This document shows positions 27,401-34,776 of a stretch of DNA of 64,000 nucleotides, in pieces. Numbering within the stretch: the first letter of the stretch is position 1; each line of letters starts with the position of its first letter. The notes beneath the pieces are model-generated. The model made no database searches. It worked only from the letters and a program-made list of their open reading frames with translations, and was not told the DNA's origin. The DNA is from Fimousia sp045616445 (GTDB taxonomy: Bacteria; Bacillota; Clostridia; Lachnospirales; Lachnospiraceae): the NCBI GenBank assembly GCA_045616445.1, contig JAZLGR010000030.1:62001-126000 (forward strand), read 5' to 3'. The position numbers and the translations under genes were made by a program.

Positions 27401-27865
27401 CTGAAGCTTTAACCCCAGTCTGTTTCGCTCTTTTGTATCGAGATTCTTAAGCTTCTCCATCTCCACCTGATACTGGTAGAATTCGGACATCATGGATTTC
27501 ATCTTCTCCACAAAGCCCGGCTTTCTCACACTGCTTCCGAAGACCTTCAGATTCTCCTTCTGCTCCTCCATGATCTTGCGAAGAATCATGCGTTTGCCCA
27601 TGTCCTCTAAAATCTGCTTTGGAAAATAGGATAATTCTTCAAAAATTCGATATGCCAGCCTTGGAAAGCTGACAATGTCGATGTTCATTGTCCCATGGTG
27701 GGGATGCTGCACCACCATATCCTTCTGGGTCTGAAGGGTATACTGTTCCGGCACAATAAAGAAAAAGTCCTTGTCCGGATGGGCAAGGGACTGTTCGATT
27801 AAATTTTCATAAATTGCTGTTGTTTTGCCGCTTCCACTGCGGCCCACGATTAACTGAAGAGACAT
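24455..27865 (-). CDS. addB: AddB helicase-nuclease subunit
   Basis: The 1136-residue partner of AddA opens with IVGRSGSGKTTAIYENL (Walker A) and FFFIVPEQYTLQTQKDMV. The C-terminal nuclease has KVIDYKSGSKQFDLTELYYG, and the terminal CRYCEFRSVCHFD with an upstream Cys supplies the Fe-S cluster that staples the nuclease domain in AddB proteins. Length is usual. It leads a five-gene overlapping run (addB, addA, methyltransferase, hslO, ALDH-like). GAGAGGAG precedes the start. Confidence 0.96.
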   Translation of the reverse strand: MSLQLIVGRSGSGKTTAIYENLIEQSLAHPDKDFFFIVPEQYTLQTQKDMVVQHPHHGTMNIDIVSFPRLAYRIFEELSYFPKQILEDMGKRMILRKIMEEQKENLKVFGSSVRKPGFVEKMKSMMSEFYQYQVEMEKLKNLDTKERNRLGLKLQDLVLIREEFQNYLDRDVIVAEQLLEVLASKVGESKKLKGAVIYIDGFTGFTPVQNQLLGVLLTHAEKIVVTITADPGVEKVKHMNPHALFSMSNRMAQTLKQMCEEQGTQMEPALYMGEGREGVVRLAGKKDLQALEEGLFRINRKTIYEEEPEHITMFSGRDIQEEVRAITKQIAHYVREEGVRYRDIAVITGDMDAYAGHFEQCFKELDIPYFIDHKKSILNNPCIETIRGLYQLTEENFSYNSVFRYLKAGMSSLAVEEVDELENYALARGINSKKRWLAPFDRPLYGQTDMQLARLNILREQFLDEVLEFYEVSKTKGLCVRDHMTALYQFLRLVNVEETMKMWTDKFHEEENYIMEKTYAQIYPYLLGMMDKLVEILGDEVIDVKEIRSIIETGLEELKIGVIPPGIDQVVVGDLIRTRLKDIKMLFIAGMNEGNLPKAAGDNGILNDFDREFLQEHGIALSETSIQAAYTEQFYLYLATSKPTEHLYLSYATVSDDGKSLRPSYFLGRITNILPKLTVTEMDQEGYYSEKYSMHTFIEGLREYGRVDVPGWKEIGSLVLGEEFLNWYLDACCYENNEKKLSREAVSLVYGEMLHNSVSRLEKFGACAYAHFLSYGLKLQKRQEYKLMTNELGTIFHRALETISRKIQTTYDNWKEIGEQEQELLTVEAVDTAVADWNGNLLQDTYRNQYAVDIIKRLTKRTLWAILKQLETSDFKPYAFEVEFKSYKDLDAARLMLDHGARMQLEGKVDRIDRYEDEQNVYLKVIDYKSGSKQFDLTELYYGLQLQLVIYMNAMMEIEGRKSEKPIIPAGLFYYRLQDPMVERTEGASSEGAILKELTLDGYANSDLDILDHYEQVGAGASFVSVSAKKNKNGSMSKASKVLTTEQFEQMQTFATGKMLEAGNQIMDGEISIAPYRKDKDENKTPCRYCEFRSVCHFDPRQDAYRDLEKIKAEEVLARMRGGEEDGMDESTAASH

Positions 27866-27927
27866 AAAACTCCTCTCCTTTTTACATTGGTGATTGTTCG
27901 TTCATTGCTAATTCGCTCATGGAACAA

Positions 27928-27953
27928 TCTGTGATTGATTCACTGATCACAGA
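27928..27953 (-). terminator. Probable terminator after the 27957 gene
   Basis: An 8-bp stem TCTGTGAT/ATCACAGA with a 10-base loop, only three bases beyond the stop codon of the small gene. The T tract is weak (TTGTT on the minus strand). Confidence 0.45.
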
Positions 27954-27956
27954 CTG

Positions 27957-28352
27957 TTACCGGGTTTCGCTGACACTTCCAAATTCTTCCATATCGACAT
28001 CTACTAACATGGAGGTACGGCGGAATGCTTCCTTCTCGCCGCTTACAATCCTCATCTCCATCTTCATATAGTCTCCCGTATGGACACTGCCCTGCAATAC
28101 GCCCTGTTTGGACATATTCGAAGTAAGAATCTGCACCCTTCCGACGGTATCCCCATCGAAATTCACAGCTTTATAAATCTCCTCCGGCTTTACGACACCA
28201 GAGGAGAGTGCACCTTCCATATAAATCTGGTCATCTTCTGACAGGACCACATCGTCCACATAGAGCATGAAATCTGTATGAACATGGACCCACATCAGTT
28301 TTTCTTCTATTAATTTCTGTTCTTTTGTTTTCTTTTTTTTATGAAAAAACAT
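27957..28352 (-). CDS. Small conserved-looking protein of unknown function
   Basis: I do not recognise the family. The 131-residue protein starts with a basic stretch (FFHKKKKTKEQKL) and then predicts as mostly beta strand: VDDVVLSEDDQIYMEGALSSG, DTVGRVQILTSN, GDYMKMEMRIV. The strand pattern recalls the second domain of translation GTPases or a PilZ-like barrel, but no motif proves either. The frame runs 19 codons further upstream; I chose the ATG at 28352 because GGAG stands eight bases before it. It lies 66 bases after the ClC gene and is probably co-transcribed with it. Confidence 0.65.
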   Translation of the reverse strand: MFFHKKKKTKEQKLIEEKLMWVHVHTDFMLYVDDVVLSEDDQIYMEGALSSGVVKPEEIYKAVNFDGDTVGRVQILTSNMSKQGVLQGSVHTGDYMKMEMRIVSGEKEAFRRTSMLVDVDMEEFGSVSETR

Positions 28353-28418
28353 AGGATCGTCTCCACTTTGCCTGCTTTTTGTCACTGTGTGGATGTCAGG
28401 CAAATGCATTTGCCTCTA

Positions 28419-29999
28419 TTACAGGAGAGGGATATCCACTTCCACTTCTCCACAGATAATCTGGTACGCATCCACGATCATCTTCAGATATTCCTTCTCG
28501 CCCATAACAATCAGGGTGTCGCCGCTCATCAGACGGAAATCGCCTCTTGGAACCATCTCCATCGGTCCACGCTGAATGCCGCAGATGATACTGTGATCCG
28601 GCCAAGGGAGGTTGCCAACTAACTCATCCCTTGCAATAGCCTGCTGTCCGATGATAAATGTCATAACCACTGTGCCATCCATATCCGGATTCTGTTCGGA
28701 TTTGCCTGCTTTGATGACCTGTCTTTCCAACAGACTTTCGTAAATTGGTTCCACCTCTGTGATGTGGGCAAAAATGTATGCTGTAATGGTAACCAAAGCA
28801 AGGGGCAGCAGATGTTCGAAACCGCCTGTCATCTCTGCGATGAGGATGATACCGGTAATCGGCGCACGAACGATGGCTGTGAAGAATCCTGCCATTCCAA
28901 GAATAATAAAGCTTGCAATGTATACTTCACTGATGCCAAAGGTCTGGCAAACGATGCTTCCAAAGATGGAGCCGCAGTAAGCGCCTGCGATGAGCAGTGG
29001 GAAGAAGATTCCTCCTGGTGCTGCGGAACCAAAACTGATTGCGGAGAATAAGCTCTTCACAACCAGAAGGAGTACCATGATGGAGATTGCCGGGCATTCG
29101 TGATACACCAGCTCGATCATAGCATGACCGCCTGCAAGTACGTCAGGAAGTGTGTAGGCAAGGATACCTGCACATAAGAATGGGATCATCATACGGATTT
29201 CAATCGGAATATTGCTCAGTTTTTTGTAGAAATCCTGTCCCTTTAATAATAAGGAGCTGTAGGCTACTCCAATGAGGCCTAAAATCGCTCCGAATACGAT
29301 CAGAAAACCGTAGTAACGAAGTGGCACTACATCTGGTACGTCAAAATGGAAGACCGGATGGAGACCGAATGCGTTCTTGGATACAAAGTCAGAAGTAACA
29401 CAGCCAGCTAAGATACAAACCAGCATGGATGCATTGAAGTTCTTCTGAATCTCTTCCAGTGCAAATACAACCCCGGCAATCGGTGCGTTAAATGCTGCCG
29501 CAAGACCTGCACCTGCGCCACAGGAGATCATATATCGTTCTTTATTAATATCCTGTTTTGTGATTTTGGCAAGACCTTTGCCTGCCATGGCACCAAGCTG
29601 GACGGATGGGCCTTCTCGTCCAAGGGAAAGTCCCCCGATGATACATAAAGTACCGCCAACCATCTTAGACACCAGCAGTTTCCACCAGTTTACATCAAAA
29701 TAACCTTTGATTTCACCCTGGACCTGTGGAATACCGGAGCCGGAACACATGCCTTCCCACTTTACAATCTTGGCTACAAAGAAGCCCAGAATACAAAGAC
29801 ATACACCCCATAATGCCATGGTCAGCACACTCTGCTCAGTAAATCCGATCACACCAAAAAGAATTTTTTCTGCATATTGAAGCATAAAACGATAGGCAAC
29901 TGTCACCACAGATGCTGCAAGTCCAACCAGAACACCATAGAAGATCATCTTGATCGGAAGCCATCTCTTATCCTTCGCTGCTTTAAGCTGTTTGTTCAC
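28419..29999 (-). CDS. ClC-family chloride channel/exchanger with C-terminal RCK_C domain
   Basis: The 526-residue membrane protein has all ClC selectivity motifs: GSGIPQVQ, GREGPSVQLG with the gating glutamate, and GSAAPGGIFFPLL. The EE pair in VVFALEEIQKNF keeps the intracellular proton glutamate, favouring H+/Cl- exchange over a channel. After about residue 430 a soluble TrkA-C/RCK_C-like domain follows (RDELVGNLPWPDHSIICGI, GDTLIVMGEKEYLKMIV), which in related proteins binds ligands and gates transport. The start is a GTG with AGGTGAG upstream. Confidence 0.93.
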   Translation of the reverse strand: MNKQLKAAKDKRWLPIKMIFYGVLVGLAASVVTVAYRFMLQYAEKILFGVIGFTEQSVLTMALWGVCLCILGFFVAKIVKWEGMCSGSGIPQVQGEIKGYFDVNWWKLLVSKMVGGTLCIIGGLSLGREGPSVQLGAMAGKGLAKITKQDINKERYMISCGAGAGLAAAFNAPIAGVVFALEEIQKNFNASMLVCILAGCVTSDFVSKNAFGLHPVFHFDVPDVVPLRYYGFLIVFGAILGLIGVAYSSLLLKGQDFYKKLSNIPIEIRMMIPFLCAGILAYTLPDVLAGGHAMIELVYHECPAISIMVLLLVVKSLFSAISFGSAAPGGIFFPLLIAGAYCGSIFGSIVCQTFGISEVYIASFIILGMAGFFTAIVRAPITGIILIAEMTGGFEHLLPLALVTITAYIFAHITEVEPIYESLLERQVIKAGKSEQNPDMDGTVVMTFIIGQQAIARDELVGNLPWPDHSIICGIQRGPMEMVPRGDFRLMSGDTLIVMGEKEYLKMIVDAYQIICGEVEVDIPLL

Positions 30000-30057
30000 A
30001 ATTTCTCACCTGATCCTTCCAAATAATTATCACTCTTTTTCATATGCTTTACCTTTG

Positions 30058-30087
30058 ATTTTACCTTAATTTATCAGTCTTCGTCAA
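30058..30087 (-). promoter_or_regulatory. Promoter of the ClC gene
   Basis: On the minus strand TTGACG (30082-30087), an 18-base spacer and TAAAAT (30058-30063), about 60 bases before the GTG start. Confidence 0.6.
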
Positions 30088-30110
30088 TGGTTCGGGGCAG
30101 GAACAAATGG

Positions 30111-30139
30111 TTGACTTTTATACTTATATGTGGTAAATT
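30111..30139 (+). promoter_or_regulatory. Promoter of the leuA T-box transcript
   Basis: TTGACT (30111-30116), a 17-base spacer and TAAATT (30134-30139). Transcription would begin near 30146, just before stem I of the T-box leader. Confidence 0.75.
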
Positions 30140-30149
30140 AGTTTCACAA

Positions 30150-30425
30150 ATATTTTAAATACGTGGACGAGGAGTAGTAGGAACATTACAACCATTCAGA
30201 GAGTTGCCGGTTGGTGCGAGGCAATTGGACGGATGATCTGAACTCGCCTCTGAGTAGCTCGCTGAAATCACAGTAGGTGGAGTCGGAGCCTGACCGTTAT
30301 CAGACAGGGAGATATAAAAACTGCAAAGTTCGTATCGAAAAAAGTGCATGCTTATCAGCATGAATAAGAGTGGTACCACGGAATCATTTTCGTCTCTTAA
30401 GAGTTTGATCTTAAGGGGCTTTTTT
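30150..30425 (+). promoter_or_regulatory. Leucine T-box riboswitch
   Basis: The leader has the T-box order of elements: stem I with the AGAGAGTTGCCGGTTGGTGCG region (apical tRNA-elbow contacts), then GAACTCGCCTCTGAG, where the CTC at 30248-30250 fits the specifier position and encodes Leu, and the T-box sequence AAGAGTGGTACCACGG at 30366-30381. A terminator follows at once. Uncharged tRNA-Leu should stabilise the antiterminator and turn on leuA. The specifier choice agrees with the downstream gene but was placed by eye. Confidence 0.92.
30392..30425 (+). terminator. Regulated terminator of the leuA T-box
   Basis: A 10-bp stem GTCTCTTAAG/CTTAAGGGGC (with G-U pairs), 8-base loop, then six T. 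It overlaps the antiterminator partner. Confidence 0.88.
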
Positions 30426-30531
30426 ATTGGAATCCTCACTTACCAGATTCCATGAATAGATAGATAATATGGTAACTCGCGAACTTCAGTTTGTTGCTTT
30501 TTACATAACAAACACGAAAGGAATCAAGAGA

Positions 30532-32196
30532 ATGAAAAACGCAAGCAAATACGAAAGACAATACTTTATGCCACCTGAACCATGTTTTGACTGGGTACAG
30601 AAAGAATACATCGAAAAACCACCAATCTGGTGTTCCGTTGACTTACGTGATGGTAACCAGGCACTCATCATCCCAATGAGCTTAGAAGAAAAGTTAGAAT
30701 ACTTCCAGACATTAGTTGATGTTGGGTTCAAAGAAATCGAAGTTGGTTTCCCTGCAGCATCTGAAACAGAATACGAATTTTTACGTGCATTAATTGAACG
30801 TAACTTAATCCCTGAAGATGTAACCATCCAGGTATTAACTCAGGCACGTGAACACATCATTAGAAAAACATTTGCCGCATTGGACGGATGCCCAAAAGCA
30901 ATCGTACATGTATATAACTCCACATCCAAGGCACAGCGTGAACAGGTTTTCCGTAAATCCAAGGAAGAAATCTTAAAGATCGCAACAGACGGCGCAAAAT
31001 TATTAAAAGAATTAGCTGCTGAAACAGAAGGAAACTTCTTATTCGAATACTCTCCAGAAAGCTTTACTGGTACAGAACCAGAATACTCCTTAGAAGTATG
31101 TAACGCTGTCATCGATATCTGGGAACCTACTCCAGACTGGAAAGTCATCATGAACCTTCCTGTAACTGTAGAACATTCCTTACCACATGTATACGCTTCC
31201 CAGATTGAATACATGAGCAAGAATATGCACAACCGTGAGAATGTAATCTTATCCTTACATCCACACAATGACCGTGGCTGTGGTGTTGCAGACACAGAGC
31301 TTGCTTTACTTGCAGGTGCTGACCGTGTAGAAGGTACATTATTCGGTAACGGTGAACGTACAGGTAACGTTGATATCATCACAGTTGCCATGAACATGTT
31401 CGTACACGGTGTTGACCCTCAGTTAAACTTTGAAGACATCATGAGCATCCGCGAAGTATACGAACGAGTAACTCGTATGCATGTTGATGACCGTGCACCA
31501 TATGCCGGCAAGTTAGTATTTGCTGCATTCTCCGGATCTCACCAGGATGCCATCGCAAAGGGTATGAAGTGGATCGAAGAAAAAGACCCAGACCACTGGA
31601 CAGTTCCTTATCTTCCAATCGACCCACACGATGTTGGCCGTGAATATGAAGGTGACGTAATCCGTATCAACAGCCAGTCCGGTAAGGGCGGCGTATCCTT
31701 CATCCTTGAACAGCGCTTCGGCTACCGCGTTCCTACTAAGATGCGCGAAGACGTTGGCTACACAATGAAGGGTGTTTCCGACGAATTACACAAAGAATTA
31801 TTACCAGAAGAAATCCTCGAATTATTCAAAGAAAAATACATCAACGTTGAAAATCATATCAAATTAATGGAAGTTCACTTCAAACAGGTTGATGGCGGTA
31901 TCGAAACAGAAGTAACTCTTGGCGTAAACGGCGTTATGAAGGTTTACCATGGCAAGGGTAACGGACGTCTTGATGCGATCAGTAATGCATTAAAGAAACA
32001 TGGTATCTTAAACTACAGAATCTTAGATTACAAAGAACACTCCTTAACAATGGGCTCCAACTCCCAGGCTGTTTCCTATGTAGGCATCCAGCTTGAAGAC
32101 GGATCTGTTGTATGGGGCGCTGGTATCCACTCCGATATCATCGATGCTTCCGCAAGAGCATTATTCAGTGCTGTGAATAGAGCGCTGGATAAATAG
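30532..32196 (+). CDS. leuA: 2-isopropylmalate synthase
   Basis: The 554-residue enzyme condenses acetyl-CoA with 2-oxoisovalerate, the first step of leucine synthesis. The HMGL-like barrel shows WCSVDLRDGNQALIIPM, IEVGFPAASETEYEF, LHPHNDRGCGVADTELAL (metal-binding His-x-His) and NGERTGNVDI. A C-terminal LeuA dimerisation/feedback domain follows from about residue 420. The start is the ATG at 30532 with GAAAGGA nine bases upstream; the frame is open 21 codons earlier, but that part falls just after the T-box. No other leu genes are adjacent. Confidence 0.97.
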   Translation: MKNASKYERQYFMPPEPCFDWVQKEYIEKPPIWCSVDLRDGNQALIIPMSLEEKLEYFQTLVDVGFKEIEVGFPAASETEYEFLRALIERNLIPEDVTIQVLTQAREHIIRKTFAALDGCPKAIVHVYNSTSKAQREQVFRKSKEEILKIATDGAKLLKELAAETEGNFLFEYSPESFTGTEPEYSLEVCNAVIDIWEPTPDWKVIMNLPVTVEHSLPHVYASQIEYMSKNMHNRENVILSLHPHNDRGCGVADTELALLAGADRVEGTLFGNGERTGNVDIITVAMNMFVHGVDPQLNFEDIMSIREVYERVTRMHVDDRAPYAGKLVFAAFSGSHQDAIAKGMKWIEEKDPDHWTVPYLPIDPHDVGREYEGDVIRINSQSGKGGVSFILEQRFGYRVPTKMREDVGYTMKGVSDELHKELLPEEILELFKEKYINVENHIKLMEVHFKQVDGGIETEVTLGVNGVMKVYHGKGNGRLDAISNALKKHGILNYRILDYKEHSLTMGSNSQAVSYVGIQLEDGSVVWGAGIHSDIIDASARALFSAVNRALDK

Positions 32197-32767
32197 TGGC
32201 GGCTAGTTTTATTGGTTCCTGGCAGTTGATTATTGGTGCCTGGCGGCACAAAATTGAATAAGAAATATTATGAGACGGCAGATTTTATCACATCTTCCGT
32301 CTTTTTTTGTGGATTGGGAAGGTGAAAATCGCCGGCGAATGTCACATCTTCAAGCTTTTTTCCATTTGGTGATATCCAAAAAATGGGCGATATCACATCT
32401 CAGACTTTCGCAGCCAATAGTGCTATCGAAATTTTGGAGAGTATCACAAAAACTTGCCGACTTGCTTTATGTGATACGCTATCGCCCTCGCTGACCGGTA
32501 TTCCAGCCGAAAAGCTGTGAAAAAGCAAGTCCCGCTCGCTTTTTGGAGCCTTTCGCTATCACAACCAGGATTTTCTAGCCGGAAAGTGATATTGCGAAAA
32601 AAATTTGATATTTCTTTTTAGCCAAAATGAAGATATTGTGATTAAGTCGAAAATTTCGGTATCACTATATCAAAATTTCCAATTAAGATGTGATATAGAA
32701 GCCCGCCGCGGCGCTTCTGCGGCCTCAACCACGCCAGGCAACGATCACTAAATCGATCATCTCAAAT
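32197..32767. other. Gene-free region with scattered TATCACATCTT-type motifs
   Basis: About 570 bases without a credible gene. It starts with two 15-base imperfect direct repeats (ATTGGTTCCTGGCAG at 32211, ATTGGTGCCTGGCGG at 32232). From 32286 to 32700 a motif close to TATCACATCTT recurs: plus strand at about 32286, 32340, 32390, 32442, 32557 and 32659; inverted at about 32468, 32586, 32636 and 32686. The first four are spaced 50-54 bases and each of the first three is followed by a pyrimidine-rich run. What it does is unknown. Confidence 0.6.
32273..32308 (+). terminator. Terminator of leuA
   Basis: Stem GACGG-C-AGAT/ATCT-T-CCGTC (one mismatch) with an 8-base loop, followed by seven T. The right arm includes the first TATCACATCTT motif. 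Confidence 0.75.
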
Positions 32768-32896
32768 TAAAAAAGTGTGCTTCGCACACTTCGCGCCCGA
32801 GCGGAATGCGAAGCATTAACTACCACTCCGCGAGGTGCGCATCCACCCGGAGGGTTTTTTAATATACAGAAAACGAAGTTTCCTGTATATTAAAAA
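32768..32896. repeat. 130-bp multi-hairpin repeat, copy 2
   Basis: Same orientation as copy 1 (17678-17807) and identical except for one missing A in the AACCC stem. All four hairpins with three-base loops are intact. It lies between convergent leuA and the PfkB-like gene and abuts the terminator of the latter, just as copy 1 abuts the terminator of the ALDH-like gene. Confidence 0.92.
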
Positions 32897-32898
32897 AA

Positions 32899-32918
32899 GA
32901 GCCGCACATTCGTGCGGC
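32899..32918 (-). terminator. Terminator of the PfkB-like gene
   Basis: Stem GCCGCAC/GTGCGGC with loop ATTC; a run of seven A to the left, contributed by the end of repeat copy 2, gives the U tract on the minus strand. Confidence 0.8.
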
Positions 32919-32936
32919 CCCTTAAATTCAAAAGAA

Positions 32937-33875
32937 TTAAATTTCTTCTAACACAATCTTTTCAATGAATTCATCAACAACTTCTTTTGTAGGTGGTTTT
33001 GTTCCTTCTGTTGTACAAGCACCAACGGAAATTGCCATTGCTAACTTGATTGTATCTTCTGTTGTGCATCCATTCTGTAATCCTAATGCCATAGCTGCGT
33101 TCATAGCTGCGCCAGCACCTACTGTGGATTTAGGAATGATTCTTGGAGCTGGACATCTGTAGCACTTATCAGCTGTGATGAATAATGCGCCTAAAGCACC
33201 ACGGGAAACACATACCATGCCAACGCCTTTTTCTGCAACGATACGTTTTGCCATGTCGATCATGCCTTCTTCTGCAACTGCAAATTCATATCCGTAGAAT
33301 TCTTCTAACTGTTTTTTGTCTGGTTTGATGATGTCTGGCTGAGCATCAACTGCTGCTTTTAATACAGGTGCATCAACGTCCATAACAACCTTGGATCCTT
33401 TTGCTTTTACTTCTTCTACTAAACCGTGGTAGATATCTACTGGGCATCCTGGAAGGATACTTCCGGAGAAGATGAATACTGTTTCAGGTCCTGCATAGCT
33501 AATGATTTTTGCTTTTAATGCTTCGATTTCGAAATCATTCACAGCTGGTCCTGGTTCGTTAAATTCGCTGATGAAGCCATTGGATTCAACAACCTTTAAG
33601 TTTGTTCTTGTGTTGCCTGCGATAGTAACAAAATCTGTTTTGATTCCTAAACCTTCTAAGATCAGACGGATTCTTTCACCATTGATTCCGCCAAGGAAAC
33701 CTGTTGCGATGAGTTCATCATCTCGGTCCAATGCTTTGATTGTCTTAGCAGCGATGATACCATGTCCAGCTGCATCACGGATGATATCTGTGATGTGGTT
33801 TACGCCACCGTGTTCGAATCTGTCAAGTTTACCTGTTTTATCCATTGAAGGATTAAGACTTACTGTAACGATCAT
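32937..33875 (-). CDS. PfkB-family sugar-kinase-like protein without the catalytic Asp
   Basis: The 312-residue protein aligns with 1-phosphofructokinase/tagatose-6-phosphate kinase over its full length: VTVSLNPSMDKT at the start, FSGSILPGCPVDIYHGLVEE, VMDVDAPVLKAAV, IIKPDKKQLEEFYG and STVGAGAAMNAAMALG. The second family signature should read GAGD; here residue 256 is Ala. The first signature, normally AGGKGINVA, reads AAGHGIIAA, so the substrate-contacting Asn is also gone. The frame is intact and a near-consensus promoter precedes it. It is therefore a likely pseudokinase or a binding protein for a sugar phosphate; true function unknown. Naming it pfkB or fruK would mislead. Confidence 0.82.
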   Translation of the reverse strand: MIVTVSLNPSMDKTGKLDRFEHGGVNHITDIIRDAAGHGIIAAKTIKALDRDDELIATGFLGGINGERIRLILEGLGIKTDFVTIAGNTRTNLKVVESNGFISEFNEPGPAVNDFEIEALKAKIISYAGPETVFIFSGSILPGCPVDIYHGLVEEVKAKGSKVVMDVDAPVLKAAVDAQPDIIKPDKKQLEEFYGYEFAVAEEGMIDMAKRIVAEKGVGMVCVSRGALGALFITADKCYRCPAPRIIPKSTVGAGAAMNAAMALGLQNGCTTEDTIKLAMAISVGACTTEGTKPPTKEVVDEFIEKIVLEEI

Positions 33876-33926
33876 AGTTTTCTTGCCCCTTTACTTTAAA
33901 TTTCGTCCTTAATATTGCTAACTTAT

Positions 33927-33955
33927 ATTATAGCATATTGCTACTTTCTATTCAA
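33927..33955 (-). promoter_or_regulatory. Promoter of the PfkB-like gene
   Basis: On the minus strand TTGAAT (33950-33955), a 17-base spacer and a perfect TATAAT (33927-33932), about 50 bases before the ATG. Confidence 0.8.
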
Positions 33956-34006
33956 TTATATCACTAAAATTACTTGGAGAATTCAATTCCCGACAAATGT
34001 CTCTGC

Positions 34007-34663
34007 CTAGTCAAACACTATGACTTCCCCATCCACGACACCAAAGTAGGCCGGGTCCTGATCTTCCATTACGACACTTCCATTGGAAAGCTCAATGAGC
34101 TTCTTCTTGATATAGTCTGTCTCATCGATAGGGATGAGCATGGTTGCCTTCACACTGTCGGTATACTGAATTTCACATAAAGAAATTCCTTCCGTTGCTG
34201 CTAAATACTGAATCTTTCCGAAGAGAGAATAGTCGCAGGAGATGTCCACCATGGAAGCAAGCTTCTTCTCCACAATGGTACTTGCAGCAATGCCTTCCTG
34301 CATGCTTTTCGTATATGCGCGGACAAGTCCGCCAGTGCCAAGTAAGGTGCCGCCAAAATATCTGGTTACAACTGCAACAACATTATATAAATCATGACCA
34401 GTCAGCACTTCAAGCATCGGTTTCCCAGCGGTTCCGCTTGGTTCCCCGTCATCACTGCATCGCTCCATGGTGTGTTCTGTACCAATTCGAAATGCGTAGC
34501 AGTTATGTCTGGCATCCCAGTACTGTTTTTTGATTTTTTCAATAAATGCCAGCGCTTCTTCTTCCGTCTCCGCCAGCTCAATGTGGGCAATAAATCGGGA
34601 TTTCTTCTCAACAATTTCCCCATCCGCCCCACTAAATACAGTGGAATATTGTTTTATCATCAC
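34007..34663 (-). CDS. yigZ: YigZ/IMPACT (UPF0029) family protein
   Basis: The 218-residue protein has the family core KSRFIAHIELAETEEEA, DARHNCYAFRIG, RCSDDGEPSGTAGKPML and VVTRYFGGTLLGTGGLVRAY, plus a smaller C-terminal domain. The molecular role of bacterial YigZ is poorly defined; eukaryotic IMPACT acts on GCN2 signalling. AGGAGG precedes two adjacent ATG codons. It is divergent from the PBP1-like gene. Confidence 0.93.
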   Translation of the reverse strand: MMIKQYSTVFSGADGEIVEKKSRFIAHIELAETEEEALAFIEKIKKQYWDARHNCYAFRIGTEHTMERCSDDGEPSGTAGKPMLEVLTGHDLYNVVAVVTRYFGGTLLGTGGLVRAYTKSMQEGIAASTIVEKKLASMVDISCDYSLFGKIQYLAATEGISLCEIQYTDSVKATMLIPIDETDYIKKKLIELSNGSVVMEDQDPAYFGVVDGEVIVFD

Positions 34664-34725
34664 GATTGTCCTCCTACATTACATCATACATGAAAAAGAA
34701 GGGAATTTCTACTCTCTTTCTTGTG

Positions 34726-34754
34726 TGGAAAATGTTCCTCTCTTTTGTTATAAT
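34726..34754 (+). promoter_or_regulatory. Extended -10 promoter of the PBP1-like gene
   Basis: TGTTATAAT (34746-34754) is a perfect extended -10; TGGAAA at 34726-34731 is a weak -35 with a 17-base spacer. The leader is only about 15 bases and contains AGAAGGAGG. Confidence 0.7.
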
Positions 34755-34776
34755 AGCACCTAGAAGGAGGAAGTTT

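Noticed and set aside
32270..32494. 74-codon reading frame in the motif-rich region, with recurring SHL tripeptides
   Set aside because: The recurring residues are just the TATCACATCTT motif in one frame; the ATG lacks a good ribosome-binding site and the frame begins within the leuA terminator.
32280..32700. Possible CRISPR array from regularly recurring motif
   Set aside because: The motif is short and degenerate, changes orientation, and spacing becomes irregular after four copies; no cas genes are present.
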